Source: JBFHFS01 sp041583495
GTDB taxonomy: Bacteria; Bacteroidota; Bacteroidia; Bacteroidales; Marinilabiliaceae
Assembly: GCA_041583495.1 (NCBI GenBank)
Contig: JBFHFS010000024.1
Span: forward strand, 14,038 to 78,037
Direction: 5' to 3'
Length of the DNA: 64,000 bases
Part shown: positions 43,902-53,749 of the stretch, piece by piece
Layout of the letters: every line of letters starts with the position of its first letter
Position numbering within the stretch: position 1 is the stretch's first letter
Made by a program: the position numbers and the translations under genes
The notes under the pieces: model-generated
Seen by the model: only the letters and a program-made list of their open reading frames with translations
Told to the model about the DNA's origin: nothing
The model's database searches: none

Positions 43902-44957
43902 ATGAAAATTAGAATTGTAGATATTGCAAAGAGGGCCGGCGTATCGGTGGGTACGGTCGACAGAATTATTCACCAGCGCGGAAGATATTCTGAAAAGACG
44001 AACGAAAAGGTTCAACAGGCCATTAAAGAACTCAGCTATGCCCCCAACCTTATGGCCAGAAACCTGGCTTTAAAAAAGGAACTGCGCATTGTTTGTCTTC
44101 TGCCTGATTTTTCGGACACCCAATACTGGGAAAGGCCCTTCTCAGGCGTAAAAAGCGCCATGGCAGAGCTAGCCTCCTTTAAGGTAGATATCGAAACAGT
44201 TCTTTTTTTACCCAGGAAGGGAAATTTTAGCGCCGCTTGCGATCAAGTCCTTGCCTTGAAACCAGATGGGGTGGTTTATGTACCTATGTTCTTCAGTGAG
44301 TCCACCCGCTTAGCCCACCAACTCAGCGAGAGCCACATTCCCTTTGTCCAGATCAACATTTTTCAACCCGAAGTAAAACCGCTATCCTTCGTTGGACAAG
44401 ACCCAATAGCGGCCGGCAGGGTGGCTGCCAGCCTTTGCCATTTGGCCCTAAAAAAGGGAAACAGCATCCTTATCACCTACATTTCGGAAGAGAAACAAGA
44501 GTACGCCCACCTTCAGGAGAGGATTGAAGGCTTTACGCAATACCTTAAACAGAAGGATTTAAACACCACTGAAATAGCTCACCTGGATATTAAAATCAGG
44601 GAAGACGAAGCAGCGTACGACAACCTACTGATGCAACATTTGAAAGACCATAGTAATACCCGGATTATATATGTTCCTAACTCCAGAGCCCACAAGATTG
44701 CTGCTATCCTAAAAAAGCATGGGTTAAAAGACCTCCTGGTTGTAGGCTTCGATACCTTATCGGAAAACATTAAGTACCTAAAAGAGGGTTACATTAATTT
44801 CCTGATCGGTCAGCAGTCTAAAACACAAGGCTATCAGGCGGTCATGTCCCTTTTTAACGCCCTGTTTCGAAAAGAGAAGATAGCACCTCTTCACCTCTTG
44901 CCCATAGACATTCTCACGGCCGAAAACATCGGGTTCTATCAAGGGTTGATGGAGTAA
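43902..44957 (+). CDS. LacI-family transcriptional regulator
   Basis: A 351-residue repressor-type regulator. The N-terminal helix-turn-helix (IRIVDIAKRAGVSVGTVDRIIH) and hinge (NEKVQQAIKELSYAPNLMARNLAL) are followed by a periplasmic-binding-protein-like sensor domain (RIVCLLPDFSD, VGQDPIAAGRVAAS, IIYVPNSRAHKIAAILKKHG, VVGFDTLSENIKYL). It is downstream of uxaBA on the same strand, so it probably senses a uronate or its breakdown product and controls that operon. The helix sequence GTVDRIIHQRG is close to regulators that include the tagatose/galacturonate group. No operator half-sites were identified with confidence. Confidence 0.92.
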   Translation: MKIRIVDIAKRAGVSVGTVDRIIHQRGRYSEKTNEKVQQAIKELSYAPNLMARNLALKKELRIVCLLPDFSDTQYWERPFSGVKSAMAELASFKVDIETVLFLPRKGNFSAACDQVLALKPDGVVYVPMFFSESTRLAHQLSESHIPFVQINIFQPEVKPLSFVGQDPIAAGRVAASLCHLALKKGNSILITYISEEKQEYAHLQERIEGFTQYLKQKDLNTTEIAHLDIKIREDEAAYDNLLMQHLKDHSNTRIIYVPNSRAHKIAAILKKHGLKDLLVVGFDTLSENIKYLKEGYINFLIGQQSKTQGYQAVMSLFNALFRKEKIAPLHLLPIDILTAENIGFYQGLME

Positions 44958-45048
44958 TGGTACCAAAGAGGGGATTTAGACCGGAATTAGCCCAACAGCG
45001 CTATTTTGTGAACCCACAGATAAGCTCAATCAAAATGAATCCTGATCA

Positions 45049-45318
45049 TCAATATCTGTTCATCCACCACGCCATCATCTCATCGTCCTGAATACCGCCT
45101 TTGACCATTTTGGATAGCATTCCCTGGTCATACTGTGTACCTAACTCTTTCAAAGAGTCGCGATCGTTCTTTAAGTTATCAGAAATCGTTTCAAGATCCT
45201 TGTCCGGGTCAAGGCTGGTAGACTTCTGTTCTTCCTGGATCAGGTTCAGGTCCACAATGGCTTCTTCCTGTAGAGAAATGTTTCTGAGCAGATTCAGAAT
45301 CTTAGATTTTAAATTCAT
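45049..45318 (-). CDS. Small hypothetical helical protein
   Basis: An 89-residue acidic protein, MNLKSKILNLLRNISLQEEAI start. Heptad-like pattern in the middle (LDPDKDLETISDNLKNDRDSL) suggests a coiled coil, and it ends in MMAWWMNRY, with an unusual aromatic tail. No signal peptide or known domain was recognised. It lies convergent to the LacI gene, 91 bases away, on its own. Composition favours a real protein over a chance frame, but there is no family support. Confidence 0.5.
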   Translation of the reverse strand: MNLKSKILNLLRNISLQEEAIVDLNLIQEEQKSTSLDPDKDLETISDNLKNDRDSLKELGTQYDQGMLSKMVKGGIQDDEMMAWWMNRY

Positions 45319-45738
45319 GGCACAAATTTTTTAGTTAATACTTTGTGCATCATGTCGTTTGAGAAATGTCCGGAGTGTCAATTTTTTTGGCAGACAGCCC
45401 GCATACTAAACCACCGTTGCTTTTCTTGCTCGGTTGGCACCCATTATCTGGGATTCATGATGCAATACAAATTTATGGATGTCCATCCGAAAAAGCAAAC
45501 AAAAAGAGCTGTGGTTGCCAATTTCCAAAGAATGGTTACCTCTCAAAGACAAGAAAGAACCATCAGGAATGAATCGCTAAAAACATGAGAAAGGATTCCG
45601 GAGCCCTTAAAGCAAGGCTTAACCCCTCGGAAAAACAGATTAATTAACAATCAGGATAAAAGCGGGTACCAATAGGAAAAGAAAACCAGGCGGAATGCTG
45701 AATTAAAACTTAACAACCTGCTGAAGAACAGCCCAAAC
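45319..45738. other. Intergenic region without an accepted gene
   Basis: An 81-codon plus-strand frame (45343-45588) contains two Cys-x-x-Cys pairs (CPEC and CFSC, 15 residues apart), but overlapping frames are equally open and the rest looks random, so I do not call a zinc-ribbon gene. The promoter of the 89-residue protein must lie just right of 45318. Nothing else seen. Confidence 0.45.
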
Positions 45739-45782
45739 AAAAAAGGCCGCAATCAATTGTTTAACAAATGATTGCGGCCTTT
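45739..45782 (-). terminator. Intrinsic terminator of the tRNA-Leu gene
   Basis: A perfect 14-bp stem (AAAGGCCGCAATCA / TGATTGCGGCCTTT) with a partly paired loop lies directly past the tRNA 3' end. On the minus strand it is followed by a run of six T. Confidence 0.9.
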
Positions 45783-45788
45783 AAAAAG

Positions 45789-45872
45789 TGCCCAGAACAG
45801 GACTCGAACCTGCACGTCCTTGCGAACACTGGTCCCTGAAACCAGCGCGTCTACCAATTTCGCCATCTGGGC
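45789..45872 (-). tRNA. tRNA-Leu (anticodon CAG)
   Basis: The minus strand folds into a class II tRNA: acceptor stem GCCCAGA/TCTGGGC, D-arm AATTGGTAGACGC, anticodon stem CTGGT/ACCAG around TTCAGGG with anticodon CAG, a long variable arm (TGTTCGCAAGGACG), and T-arm GGTTCGAGTCC. The discriminator base is A. The CCA end is not encoded. It decodes CUG. Confidence 0.97.
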
Positions 45873-45911
45873 CAATAAAAGTAGGTAAAGCTGCTTCGTT
45901 CAACAGCGGTG

Positions 45912-45941
45912 CAAAGATAGAGACTTAATAATTTTCTACAA
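45912..45941 (-). promoter_or_regulatory. Promoter of tRNA-Leu, Bacteroidota type
   Basis: On the minus strand TTG (45941-45939) is followed after exactly 19 bases by TATCTTTG (45919-45912), the -33 and -7 boxes of the Bacteroidota housekeeping sigma factor. Transcription would start near 45905, about 30 bases before the mature tRNA. This is the clearest promoter in the window and supports the phylum assignment. Confidence 0.8.
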
Positions 45942-46049
45942 CAAAAATCATAAAAAAATTTGCACCAAAACCCGACTTCATTCAACCTTAACCAGATAGA
46001 ATTACACGGGCGTCCCTGAGGATGCCCAAAAAACGGCCGGGAAAAGGTT

Positions 46050-48257
46050 TTAAAGGTTGTCAAACAGATAGCGGCTCATCATAGTATAGAGATGATGCCG
46101 GGTATTTCCACCGGAAATACCATGGTTACGGTTGGGATAAACAAACATATCGAATTGTTTGCCACTCTGCACCAGCCGGTCGACAAACTCCATGGTATTC
46201 TGAAAATGAACATTGTCATCGGCGCTTCCATGAATAAGGAACAAACGACCGTTTAAATGCTCAGCAAGATAGATGGGCGAGTTCTCATCATAGCCTTTGG
46301 GATTTTTTTGCGGTGTGCGAAGAAAACGCTCCGTATAAACGGTGTCGTAGTAGCGCCAGTTGGTAACAGGGGCCACAGCAATTCCGAGCTTAAACACATC
46401 GCTCTTGCTCATACTCAAAGGCACCATGTAGCCGCCAAAGCTCCATCCCCAAATGGCGATCCGGTTAGCGTCCACATAACTCAGGGAGCCCAGGTATTTC
46501 GCTGTTTCAATCTGATCGTTCGACTCGAGTTTGCCCAACTGCATATAGGTCGACTTCAGAAAGGCTTCACCCCGGGCACCGGTGCCGCGGCCATCCACGC
46601 AAACCACCATCACCCCCTGGGTGGCCAGATAGCTTTCCCAGTTGAGGCCCCACTTGTTGAGCACCGATTGGGAACCGGGACCGCTGTACTGAGTCATCAA
46701 TACAGGATAGGTATTGTTCTCATCAAAACCCAGTGGCTTAATCATATAGCCATTAAGGCTGTCTCCATTGGAGGTGACAAAACTAAAAAAGGCCTTCACA
46801 GGAAGGTCGTAACCCTTCACCAGCTCTTTCAATGGGGCATTATCCTCCAGGACGCGCAGCAACTTGCCGTTTTGCTGAAAAACAGAAACCACCGGCGGGG
46901 TGCTTACAGACGAATAGGTGTTAATGAAATATTGAAACTGATCGCTAAAGGACACACGGTTGGTTCCTTCACCAGGGGTTAGCCTTTGTTGCTTCTCCCC
47001 TTTCATATCAATGGAATAAACCTCCCGCTGTAGAGGTGAAATGGCGGCAGCCTGGAAATAGAAAAGTTTCTTTTTGGCATCGAAGCCCAGATAATCGGTC
47101 ACATCCCATTTCCCTTTTGTCACCTGCCGAACCTTTTGTCCGGCCATCGTGTAAAGATGAATATGGTTATAACCATCCATCTCGCCCACATAAACAAAGT
47201 GTTTCCCGTCTTCCAGAAATTGCAGTTGATCCAGCACTTGTTCGGGAATATACTTCTCATTTCGAACCGTAAGAACCACTCTGCACACTCCTGAAGCCGG
47301 GTTGGCCAGGTAAAGGTCGAGTTGATTCTGAAACCTGTTCAGCTGGATGATTCCCAGCTTTTCAGGATCGTTCGACCACCTTAACCTGGGAATATACGAA
47401 TCACTTAGATCGCCAACATCCATCGTCTTGGTGGTGCGATTGCGAACATTAAACACCTGCACGGAGATCTTCGAGTTGGCCTCACCCGCCTTAGGATATT
47501 TATAGGAATAACTCCCGGGATAAAGCGCGAAGGCCTCTTCAGAAGGGTGCGAAGCCCGGTACATCGGGAAGGAATACTCCTTGACTTCCGACTCATCGAA
47601 TCGCACATAGGCCAGATCTTCGCTGTTAGGCGACCATTCATAAGCCTGATTGTAACCAAACTCCTCTTCATAAACCCAGTCGGGGATGCCATTGAGTACC
47701 TTATCCAATTCCCCGTCTTCGGTTACGGCGCTTATGGTCCCAAAACGCAGCTTTTTGATATACAAATTATTGTCCTGCACAAAGGCCAGCTTCTGACCGT
47801 CAGGAGAAAAGGCGGGTACCTGCTGCTTGCCCTCCTCGGTAACAGGGATAAGCTCCCGGTACCGGATATCGTAAAGGTAGTAGCTGGCCCGAAACGAGCG
47901 CCGATAAATGGGCTCCACATCTTTATAGACGATCAATTTCGACTCATCGGGACTAAACCAATAACCCGAGATAGTTTTTACTTCTGAAGGATTCTTCTTA
48001 ATCTTTTCGATGTCGAAAACCACTTCAACCTGCTGACCGCTCTTGTAGGCATACTTAACGATCTTTGTTCCACCGGCTTCAAGTGTCGTATAATGCTCTC
48101 CATCGTGCATAGAGCGCAGCCCGTTCACCTGCTTGGATGAAAAGGTATGCTGAGTGGTAAAATCTTCAAGCGTTACTTTTTGCCCCTGCCCCATGACTAT
48201 CTGGAGGGGTAAGAAAAAACATAATATAACAAAAGCGAATGATGAGAGACGTTTCAT
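46050..48257 (-). CDS. Dipeptidyl peptidase IV-type serine protease (S9)
   Basis: A 735-residue exported peptidase that removes X-Pro or X-Ala dipeptides from N-termini. The signal peptide ends at QIVMGQG. An eight-bladed propeller (YWFSPDESKLIVYKD, PAFSPDGQKLAFVQDNNLYIK, DWVYEEEFG with the substrate-binding Glu pair) precedes the alpha/beta-hydrolase domain with Ser606 in GWSFGGY, Asp680/681 in GSADDNVH and His712 in NRNHGI. Length matches bacterial DPP IV. It is a single gene left of tRNA-Leu. Preference for proline fits a proteinaceous, proline-rich diet and may relate to the hydroxyproline enzyme at 29.8-32.2 kb, but this is only suggestive. Confidence 0.94.
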   Translation of the reverse strand: MKRLSSFAFVILCFFLPLQIVMGQGQKVTLEDFTTQHTFSSKQVNGLRSMHDGEHYTTLEAGGTKIVKYAYKSGQQVEVVFDIEKIKKNPSEVKTISGYWFSPDESKLIVYKDVEPIYRRSFRASYYLYDIRYRELIPVTEEGKQQVPAFSPDGQKLAFVQDNNLYIKKLRFGTISAVTEDGELDKVLNGIPDWVYEEEFGYNQAYEWSPNSEDLAYVRFDESEVKEYSFPMYRASHPSEEAFALYPGSYSYKYPKAGEANSKISVQVFNVRNRTTKTMDVGDLSDSYIPRLRWSNDPEKLGIIQLNRFQNQLDLYLANPASGVCRVVLTVRNEKYIPEQVLDQLQFLEDGKHFVYVGEMDGYNHIHLYTMAGQKVRQVTKGKWDVTDYLGFDAKKKLFYFQAAAISPLQREVYSIDMKGEKQQRLTPGEGTNRVSFSDQFQYFINTYSSVSTPPVVSVFQQNGKLLRVLEDNAPLKELVKGYDLPVKAFFSFVTSNGDSLNGYMIKPLGFDENNTYPVLMTQYSGPGSQSVLNKWGLNWESYLATQGVMVVCVDGRGTGARGEAFLKSTYMQLGKLESNDQIETAKYLGSLSYVDANRIAIWGWSFGGYMVPLSMSKSDVFKLGIAVAPVTNWRYYDTVYTERFLRTPQKNPKGYDENSPIYLAEHLNGRLFLIHGSADDNVHFQNTMEFVDRLVQSGKQFDMFVYPNRNHGISGGNTRHHLYTMMSRYLFDNL

Positions 48258-48771
48258 AATATTTTCCTAATTGTTTGATGTTCCATTATTGCAATCTAAA
48301 AAAGCGGTTCAACAAGGTGTCGAACCCCTCCTGGTGGCTAAAAACAGGAAGTATCTTTTAAATACCTCCAGGCTCACTTTAGTTTTCAAGCACGAATATA
48401 GAAATACTTAGCCAAATACACCGAGTGTGATTTATGAAATTCCCCTTTAATGCAAAGGGCAAACACTCAACTCTGGAATGAAAAATTCTCTGCACCCTCA
48501 ATCAACAAAGAGAACAGCATTGAGCCTGAGGCTATTTTTTGACCCTGCAAGGTCAGGTTAAGAAAAGCAGGCGCAGGCTTAATTTTCTTCACCTGGTTTG
48601 GTGCCCCAGAGCCTGTTCCGATTCATCGGGTAAGAGGAATGCAAATTAGTGGAACACTTAACCATAAGAGACTTAAGTCGGCCCGATGAGAAAATGAGGT
48701 TCGCAATAAACTCATTTTTTTGCATCTTTGGGAAGCAAAGAATTTGCACTCACTCAGACTAAAAGCTGATA
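48258..48771. other. 514-base divergent intergenic region
   Basis: It separates the leftward DPP IV gene from the rightward GH20 gene, so both promoters should be here. Small hairpins lie at 48521-48532 (AGCC-TGAG-GCT-like) and 48540-48554 (TGACC-CTGCA-AGGTCA). Near 48715-48750 the T-run TTTTTTTGCATCTTTGGG resembles a degenerate promoter for the GH20 gene. No gene was found. Confidence 0.4.
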
Positions 48772-50838
48772 ATGAAAACGATCCACCCTCTATTTTTCCC
48801 CTTTTTCGTGCTCCTTGTTATTGGATGCGCCTCTCCTAAGGCAAAGGATTCCATCATTCCCGAGCCGCAATCGATGATTCCACAAAAGGGCTCATTCCGG
48901 TTTAATAAACAAACCCGCCTTTACGTCAACTTTCAGGGCGAAAGGCAACAGTTTCTAACCCACTATCTCGAGGCCGCCATACAGCCCCTCACCGAAAGCC
49001 TTGAGCCCCTTGAGAACAACGGGATCAACTTGTTGCTTACGACCAACCGATCGGACTTTCCCGTGGGAGAGAGCTATCAGCTTGAAATTACCTCTGCCCG
49101 CATATCGATTACCGCTGCAGATGAAGCGGGTTTGTTTTACGGCATTCAATCGTTGCTGCAAGTCATCGACTCCACAACCCCTGACACCCCTTCAGCACAG
49201 GCTGTCCTTATCAACGATGCCCCCCGGTTTCCCTACCGGGGGATTCATCTGGATGTTTCCCGTCACTTTTTCGACACGGCCTTCGTTAAAAAACAACTGG
49301 ATGCGATGGCCCGTTACAAGCTGAACCGATTTCACTGGCATCTGACCGATGGTGCCGGATGGCGGTTGGAAATAAAAAAATATCCTTTACTCACGGAGAT
49401 TGCCGCCTGGCGACCCTATAAATCGTGGAAGGAGTGGTGGAATGGTGACCGCAGCTATGGTGCCAAAGAGGATTCCATCGCCCACGGAGGTTTCTATACC
49501 CAGGAGGAGGTAAAAGAGATGGTGACCTACGCCCAGGAACGTTCCATCACGGTAATCCCGGAGATTGAGATGCCCGGGCATTCGGAAGAGGTGCTGGCGG
49601 TATATCCACAATTGTCCTGCGCAGGGCAGCCATACATCAACTCCGACTTTTGCATCGGCAACGAAGAAACTTTCACCTTTCTGGAGAACGTGCTGACCGA
49701 AGTGATGGAGCTGTTCCCCTCGGAGTATATCCATATTGGTGGCGATGAAGCCGCCAAGACCGGATGGGAAACCTGCCCCAAATGCCGTGCTCGCATGAAA
49801 CAGGAAGGGTTGACCGACGTGGATGAACTACAGAGTTATATGATTCATCGCATCGAAAAGTTCCTGAACAGCCACGGACGACATCTTCTTGGATGGGATG
49901 AGATTCTGGAAGGCGGTTTGGCACCCCACGCCACCGTGATGTCGTGGCGGGGCGAAGCCGGGGGCATTGCGGCGGTGAAGTCAGGACACAAGGCCATCAT
50001 GACACCCGGTGAATTCTGCTATTTCGATGCCTATCAGGATGCCCCGGCCAACCAGCCGGAAGCCATTGGTGGGTATCTGCCCCTGAAAAAGGTTTATGAA
50101 TACAACCCGATCCCCAACGGTCTTAACCCGGAAGAAGAAAAATTAATTTTGGGCGTTCAAGGCAATGTGTGGACCGAATATATGCCCAGCCCCGAACATA
50201 CCGAATACATGATCTATCCCCGCCTTCTGGCTTTAGCCGAAGGCGCCTGGAGCGCTCCGGAGAACAAGTCCTGGCCCGCATTCCGCAACAAAGCCCTGGA
50301 GGAGATCAAAACCCTTCAAGCGAAAGGATACCACCCCTTCGACCTGAAAAATGAAGAAGGAGACCGCCCCTCATCCCTAACGCAAGGGACACATCTTGCA
50401 CTGGATAAAAAGGTAGTCTATCACCAACCTTTCGCAGAACAATATCCGGCTGCCGGAGAGCTCACCCTCACCGACGGGTGGATGGGTGGCTGGAGCTACC
50501 AGGACCACCGATGGCAGGGATTCTCCAAAAATCCGCTGGAGGTCACCATCGACCTAGGAGGTCTTACCCCCATCCATGAAATATCGGCCACCTTTATGCA
50601 AAACATAGGTCCCTGGGTTTGGATACCCAAAGAGGTCACCATACAAGTATCAGCTGACGAAGATAATTTCAGAGAACTTATACGAATACAAAGTGAAGTA
50701 CCCCAGGATGTAAAAGGCCCTTTTTACACCAATTTTGGATGGAAGGGCACCACAGAGGCACGATTCATAAGGTATACAGCCCACCCCATCGACAAGGCGG
50801 GCGCCTGGATATTCACCGACGAGATAGTGGTAAAATAA
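48772..50838 (+). CDS. GH20 beta-N-acetylhexosaminidase, lipoprotein
   Basis: A 688-residue retaining exo-hexosaminidase that releases terminal GlcNAc or GalNAc. The lipobox gives Cys19 (VIGCASP). A GH20b domain (about 25-150) leads to the barrel with YRGIHLDVSRHFF, HWHLTDGAGWRLE, IPEIEMPGHSEE and the catalytic pair Asp325-Glu326 in HIGGDEAAKTGW, which with a substrate-assisted mechanism marks GH20. The last ~150 residues form a discoidin-like sugar-binding domain and end TDEIVVK, like the DUF4838 protein at 14385-16700. It is a single gene, divergent from DPP IV. It may trim N-acetylated sugars of glycoproteins or of a sulfated glycosaminoglycan. Confidence 0.95.
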   Translation: MKTIHPLFFPFFVLLVIGCASPKAKDSIIPEPQSMIPQKGSFRFNKQTRLYVNFQGERQQFLTHYLEAAIQPLTESLEPLENNGINLLLTTNRSDFPVGESYQLEITSARISITAADEAGLFYGIQSLLQVIDSTTPDTPSAQAVLINDAPRFPYRGIHLDVSRHFFDTAFVKKQLDAMARYKLNRFHWHLTDGAGWRLEIKKYPLLTEIAAWRPYKSWKEWWNGDRSYGAKEDSIAHGGFYTQEEVKEMVTYAQERSITVIPEIEMPGHSEEVLAVYPQLSCAGQPYINSDFCIGNEETFTFLENVLTEVMELFPSEYIHIGGDEAAKTGWETCPKCRARMKQEGLTDVDELQSYMIHRIEKFLNSHGRHLLGWDEILEGGLAPHATVMSWRGEAGGIAAVKSGHKAIMTPGEFCYFDAYQDAPANQPEAIGGYLPLKKVYEYNPIPNGLNPEEEKLILGVQGNVWTEYMPSPEHTEYMIYPRLLALAEGAWSAPENKSWPAFRNKALEEIKTLQAKGYHPFDLKNEEGDRPSSLTQGTHLALDKKVVYHQPFAEQYPAAGELTLTDGWMGGWSYQDHRWQGFSKNPLEVTIDLGGLTPIHEISATFMQNIGPWVWIPKEVTIQVSADEDNFRELIRIQSEVPQDVKGPFYTNFGWKGTTEARFIRYTAHPIDKAGAWIFTDEIVVK

Positions 50839-50845
50839 GGTGTCC

Positions 50846-53428
50846 TTATTTCGCCACGACTACTTTTTTCGCGTCTACAAATGACCCGGTTTTGATTTGA
50901 AGGATATAAATCCCTTCATCAAAGCCGGAGGCATCCCACATTTTCTCATGAACCCCTGCTGCTTTTTTGGATGAAACCAGCACCTTCAACTTCTGTCCGG
51001 CCAAATTGAACAGGCTGAGTTCAACCCAATCCGAATGTGGCACCAGATACTCAATTCTGGCACTACCCCGAACCGGGTTGGGATAATAATTCAGAAGCTG
51101 AGAAGTGGTCGGCTCCGAAACCGGCAGGGGACCCACTCCCGTTCCGGGATCTTCATCCGCTCCTATAAACAGTTTTAAGGACCAGGCCTGGAGCCTTCCG
51201 GTGTTACCCGTTTGGGAATCATAAATCCTTAATGTCCAATCGCCATAGGGGTCAAGGCCAGAAAACGCAGAAAGCGGCTTATACGGCTCAAAAGATCCGG
51301 TAAAAGGAACAGAAGCGCTGTCGATAGGCACTGACGCAGCATCGGACAACCTCATCTTTATGATATTGTCCCCCTCGTCTCCCGACTGATGCATCAGGGT
51401 ATCTGTTACCCCGTCATGCGACAACATAATCGTCAAATCACCCACGGCCGTGTGCTCCACAGCCTCTAAATTTACCTCCAGGCCAACCAGCCTGGTAATT
51501 CCGGGGGCTTTGGTCCCCGAAGGCTCTTCAATGGTTAAAACATCTTCGGTCGTCTGCAGATCCAATATCTCCTTTTCGATATCCTCCCGGGGATAAATTT
51601 GAAAATAGGTGGTTCCACCCCCGTCGAGGGTGTGCAAAATGGTCCCTTTTTCCCCACAAACCCATCCGGTAGCGGGATCAGAAAAATAGACAGCGAAAAG
51701 AAGATTTGAGGTGCCACTGATTTGTTTGGCCCAGGTGTTGCCTCCATTACTGGTGTGCAGGATGGTCCCGTGATTGCCTGCTACCCATCCGTTATTTTCA
51801 TCGGTAAAAAACACATCGGTCAGCATATTGGTCGTTCCGCTGTTTTGTTGTGTCCAGTTTCGGCCTCCATCCACGGTATGAATAATGGTTCCATTCAATC
51901 CAACCGCCCAGCCGACCCGCAAATCACAAAAATACACGGCGTTAAAATTGGTATAGACCGGACTGATTTGTTCCGTCCAGCTTTCTCCTGTATCCTCTGA
52001 ATGCAGGATCTTAGCCGACATGCCCACAGCCCATCCGTAATTGGGCGAAGGGAATTGAATATCGTACAGGTGATACCCCAAATCCTGATGTTTAATCTCC
52101 CAGGTCTTCCCAAAGTTTTCGGTCCGTGCAATAGACCCAAAATGACCTGCTACCCAACCATTAGATCCCCGCATATCGATGCCATACAGATCCTCGGCAT
52201 GGTCATAAGGTCTCAGTTGCCAGGGTTCATCCAACAGATCGGGCTCCCAAAACTTCCGCATAATGGTGCCCCCATAGCCTACCGCCACCAAAACATCTCT
52301 TGTGTAATTGTGCCAGGCAAGATCAAGGGCATAAAGATCCTGAGAGGTATTGCTAACCTCCTGCACCCAGGTTTCACCCTCGTCATAGGTACGATAGATG
52401 ACCCCATCATCGCCCACCACCACGCCCAATCCGGGAAGATTAAATGAAATATCACGCAGATAACCGGTAGGGCCCAGGCTTTGAGGAGTCCACGTACCGC
52501 CCCCATTGAGGGTATGTGAAATGTCACCCTTATCACCAACGGTCCATCCCGATTCGCCATCCAGAATAAATACAGCATTCAGATTATTGACCACCTGGCT
52601 GTTTTCCGCAAACCAGGTGACACCTTCGTTGTTCGAATGGAATATTGACCCTGCCTCTCCAACAACCCATACCTGTTGAGGATTAAGGGCATGCACCGAG
52701 GTCAGGTTTACATCACTGCCGGTGCTTTGAAGAGTCCATTGGCCCTCGGCGCCTGACTTATGAAACAAAGCCCCATTGTCTCCTACGGCCCATCCGGAGT
52801 TGAGATCTTCCATCCAGATGGCATTCATCCGGTTGGCAGGAATGATTTCATTCGACCAGGTAGTCCCTCCGTTGTTGGTATACTTTATCACCCCGTTAAA
52901 GCCCGCTGCACCCGCCAAATAGCCTTCATTCTCATTCAAAAAACAGACTGAGAAATAGTGTTGGGCATAAAAATCGGTTGTAAGCACCGACCAGGTTTCG
53001 CCTCCATTAACAGTATGCAAAACGGTAGCATCCTGACCAACCACCCAACCGATTTGAGATGTAATAAAATGAACATCATACAGTAACCCCTCGAAATTGC
53101 TCTCCTGAGCTTCCCAGGTAACCCCATCCCAGTGCAGAATGGTCCCGTTTTGGCCCACGGCCCAGCCATCATCAGCCATCTGAAACCAAACGGCATACAA
53201 GACATCCGTGGTTCCACTTTTCTGCTTAATCCAACTCTCTCCCTGATCATTGGTAAAAAGAATGGTGCCATGCTCACCAACAGCCCATCCATTATAGAGG
53301 TCAAAAAAGTAAGCATCCTCCAACCGGTTGCCCTGAGGTAAAGGATTTTGCCAATACCATCCCGACTGAGCGACCAATGAAGAAAAACCCAAAAACAACA
53401 TCGTCAAAGTAAACCATCTCGCTTTCAT
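50846..53428 (-). CDS. Secreted YCF48/BNR-repeat protein with P-domain and T9SS sorting signal
   Basis: A large exported protein of ~860 residues. The chosen start at 53428 (MKARWFTLTMLFLGFSSLVAQ) gives a clean signal peptide; the frame opens at 53479. About twelve propeller repeats follow, each with GWAVG...GTILHT...GG.TW, as in YCF48-type proteins and sialidase-like propellers. Next comes a proprotein-convertase P-domain (about 680-775 of the long frame; VGDLTIMLSHDGV, DPYGDWTLRIYDS), then a type IX secretion domain (LLNYYPNPVRGSARIEYLV to KTGSFVDAKKVVVAK). It is thus probably displayed on the cell surface. No catalytic residues were recognised. It lies convergent to the GH20 gene, 7 bases apart; function unknown. 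Confidence 0.88.
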   Translation of the reverse strand: MKARWFTLTMLFLGFSSLVAQSGWYWQNPLPQGNRLEDAYFFDLYNGWAVGEHGTILFTNDQGESWIKQKSGTTDVLYAVWFQMADDGWAVGQNGTILHWDGVTWEAQESNFEGLLYDVHFITSQIGWVVGQDATVLHTVNGGETWSVLTTDFYAQHYFSVCFLNENEGYLAGAAGFNGVIKYTNNGGTTWSNEIIPANRMNAIWMEDLNSGWAVGDNGALFHKSGAEGQWTLQSTGSDVNLTSVHALNPQQVWVVGEAGSIFHSNNEGVTWFAENSQVVNNLNAVFILDGESGWTVGDKGDISHTLNGGGTWTPQSLGPTGYLRDISFNLPGLGVVVGDDGVIYRTYDEGETWVQEVSNTSQDLYALDLAWHNYTRDVLVAVGYGGTIMRKFWEPDLLDEPWQLRPYDHAEDLYGIDMRGSNGWVAGHFGSIARTENFGKTWEIKHQDLGYHLYDIQFPSPNYGWAVGMSAKILHSEDTGESWTEQISPVYTNFNAVYFCDLRVGWAVGLNGTIIHTVDGGRNWTQQNSGTTNMLTDVFFTDENNGWVAGNHGTILHTSNGGNTWAKQISGTSNLLFAVYFSDPATGWVCGEKGTILHTLDGGGTTYFQIYPREDIEKEILDLQTTEDVLTIEEPSGTKAPGITRLVGLEVNLEAVEHTAVGDLTIMLSHDGVTDTLMHQSGDEGDNIIKMRLSDAASVPIDSASVPFTGSFEPYKPLSAFSGLDPYGDWTLRIYDSQTGNTGRLQAWSLKLFIGADEDPGTGVGPLPVSEPTTSQLLNYYPNPVRGSARIEYLVPHSDWVELSLFNLAGQKLKVLVSSKKAAGVHEKMWDASGFDEGIYILQIKTGSFVDAKKVVVAK

Positions 53429-53642
53429 AATCTCAGATTTTAAGCATTCAAACGCACCCCGAAACACAATTATTAACATTCAGTCATTTAGCGATTTAAA
53501 CCAAAGGCCGGCACAACTATAATAAGTTAAGGAAGCCTGCCAGATTTGTCAATGCTCAGGCATAGATTCTTCAGGGAGAGAATCCAAAAACCAGGCTCAG
53601 AACTTCGAAGGGTAACGGCTCCTGACCTTTGAAAGACGACAC

Positions 53643-53697
53643 AAAAAAAGTCTGCCCCAGGGGTAGGATAAAATCCTTGCCTGAGGCAGACTTAAAA
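53643..53697 (-). terminator. Terminator of the fucose isomerase gene
   Basis: A 14-bp stem with one mismatch (AAGTCTGCCCCAGG / CCTGAGGCAGACTT) and an 18-base loop lies 53 bases past the fucI stop. On the minus strand seven T follow. It separates fucI from the YCF48-repeat gene. Confidence 0.85.
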
Positions 53698-53749
53698 GCA
53701 ATCCTGGCTCCCTGATTCAAAGAGAGCCAAAGAATATCAAAACCGTGTA

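Noticed and set aside
45343..45588. 81-codon plus-strand ORF with CPEC and CFSC pairs
   Set aside because: Overlapping frames are equally open and the rest of the sequence lacks domain character; the Cys pairs may be chance.
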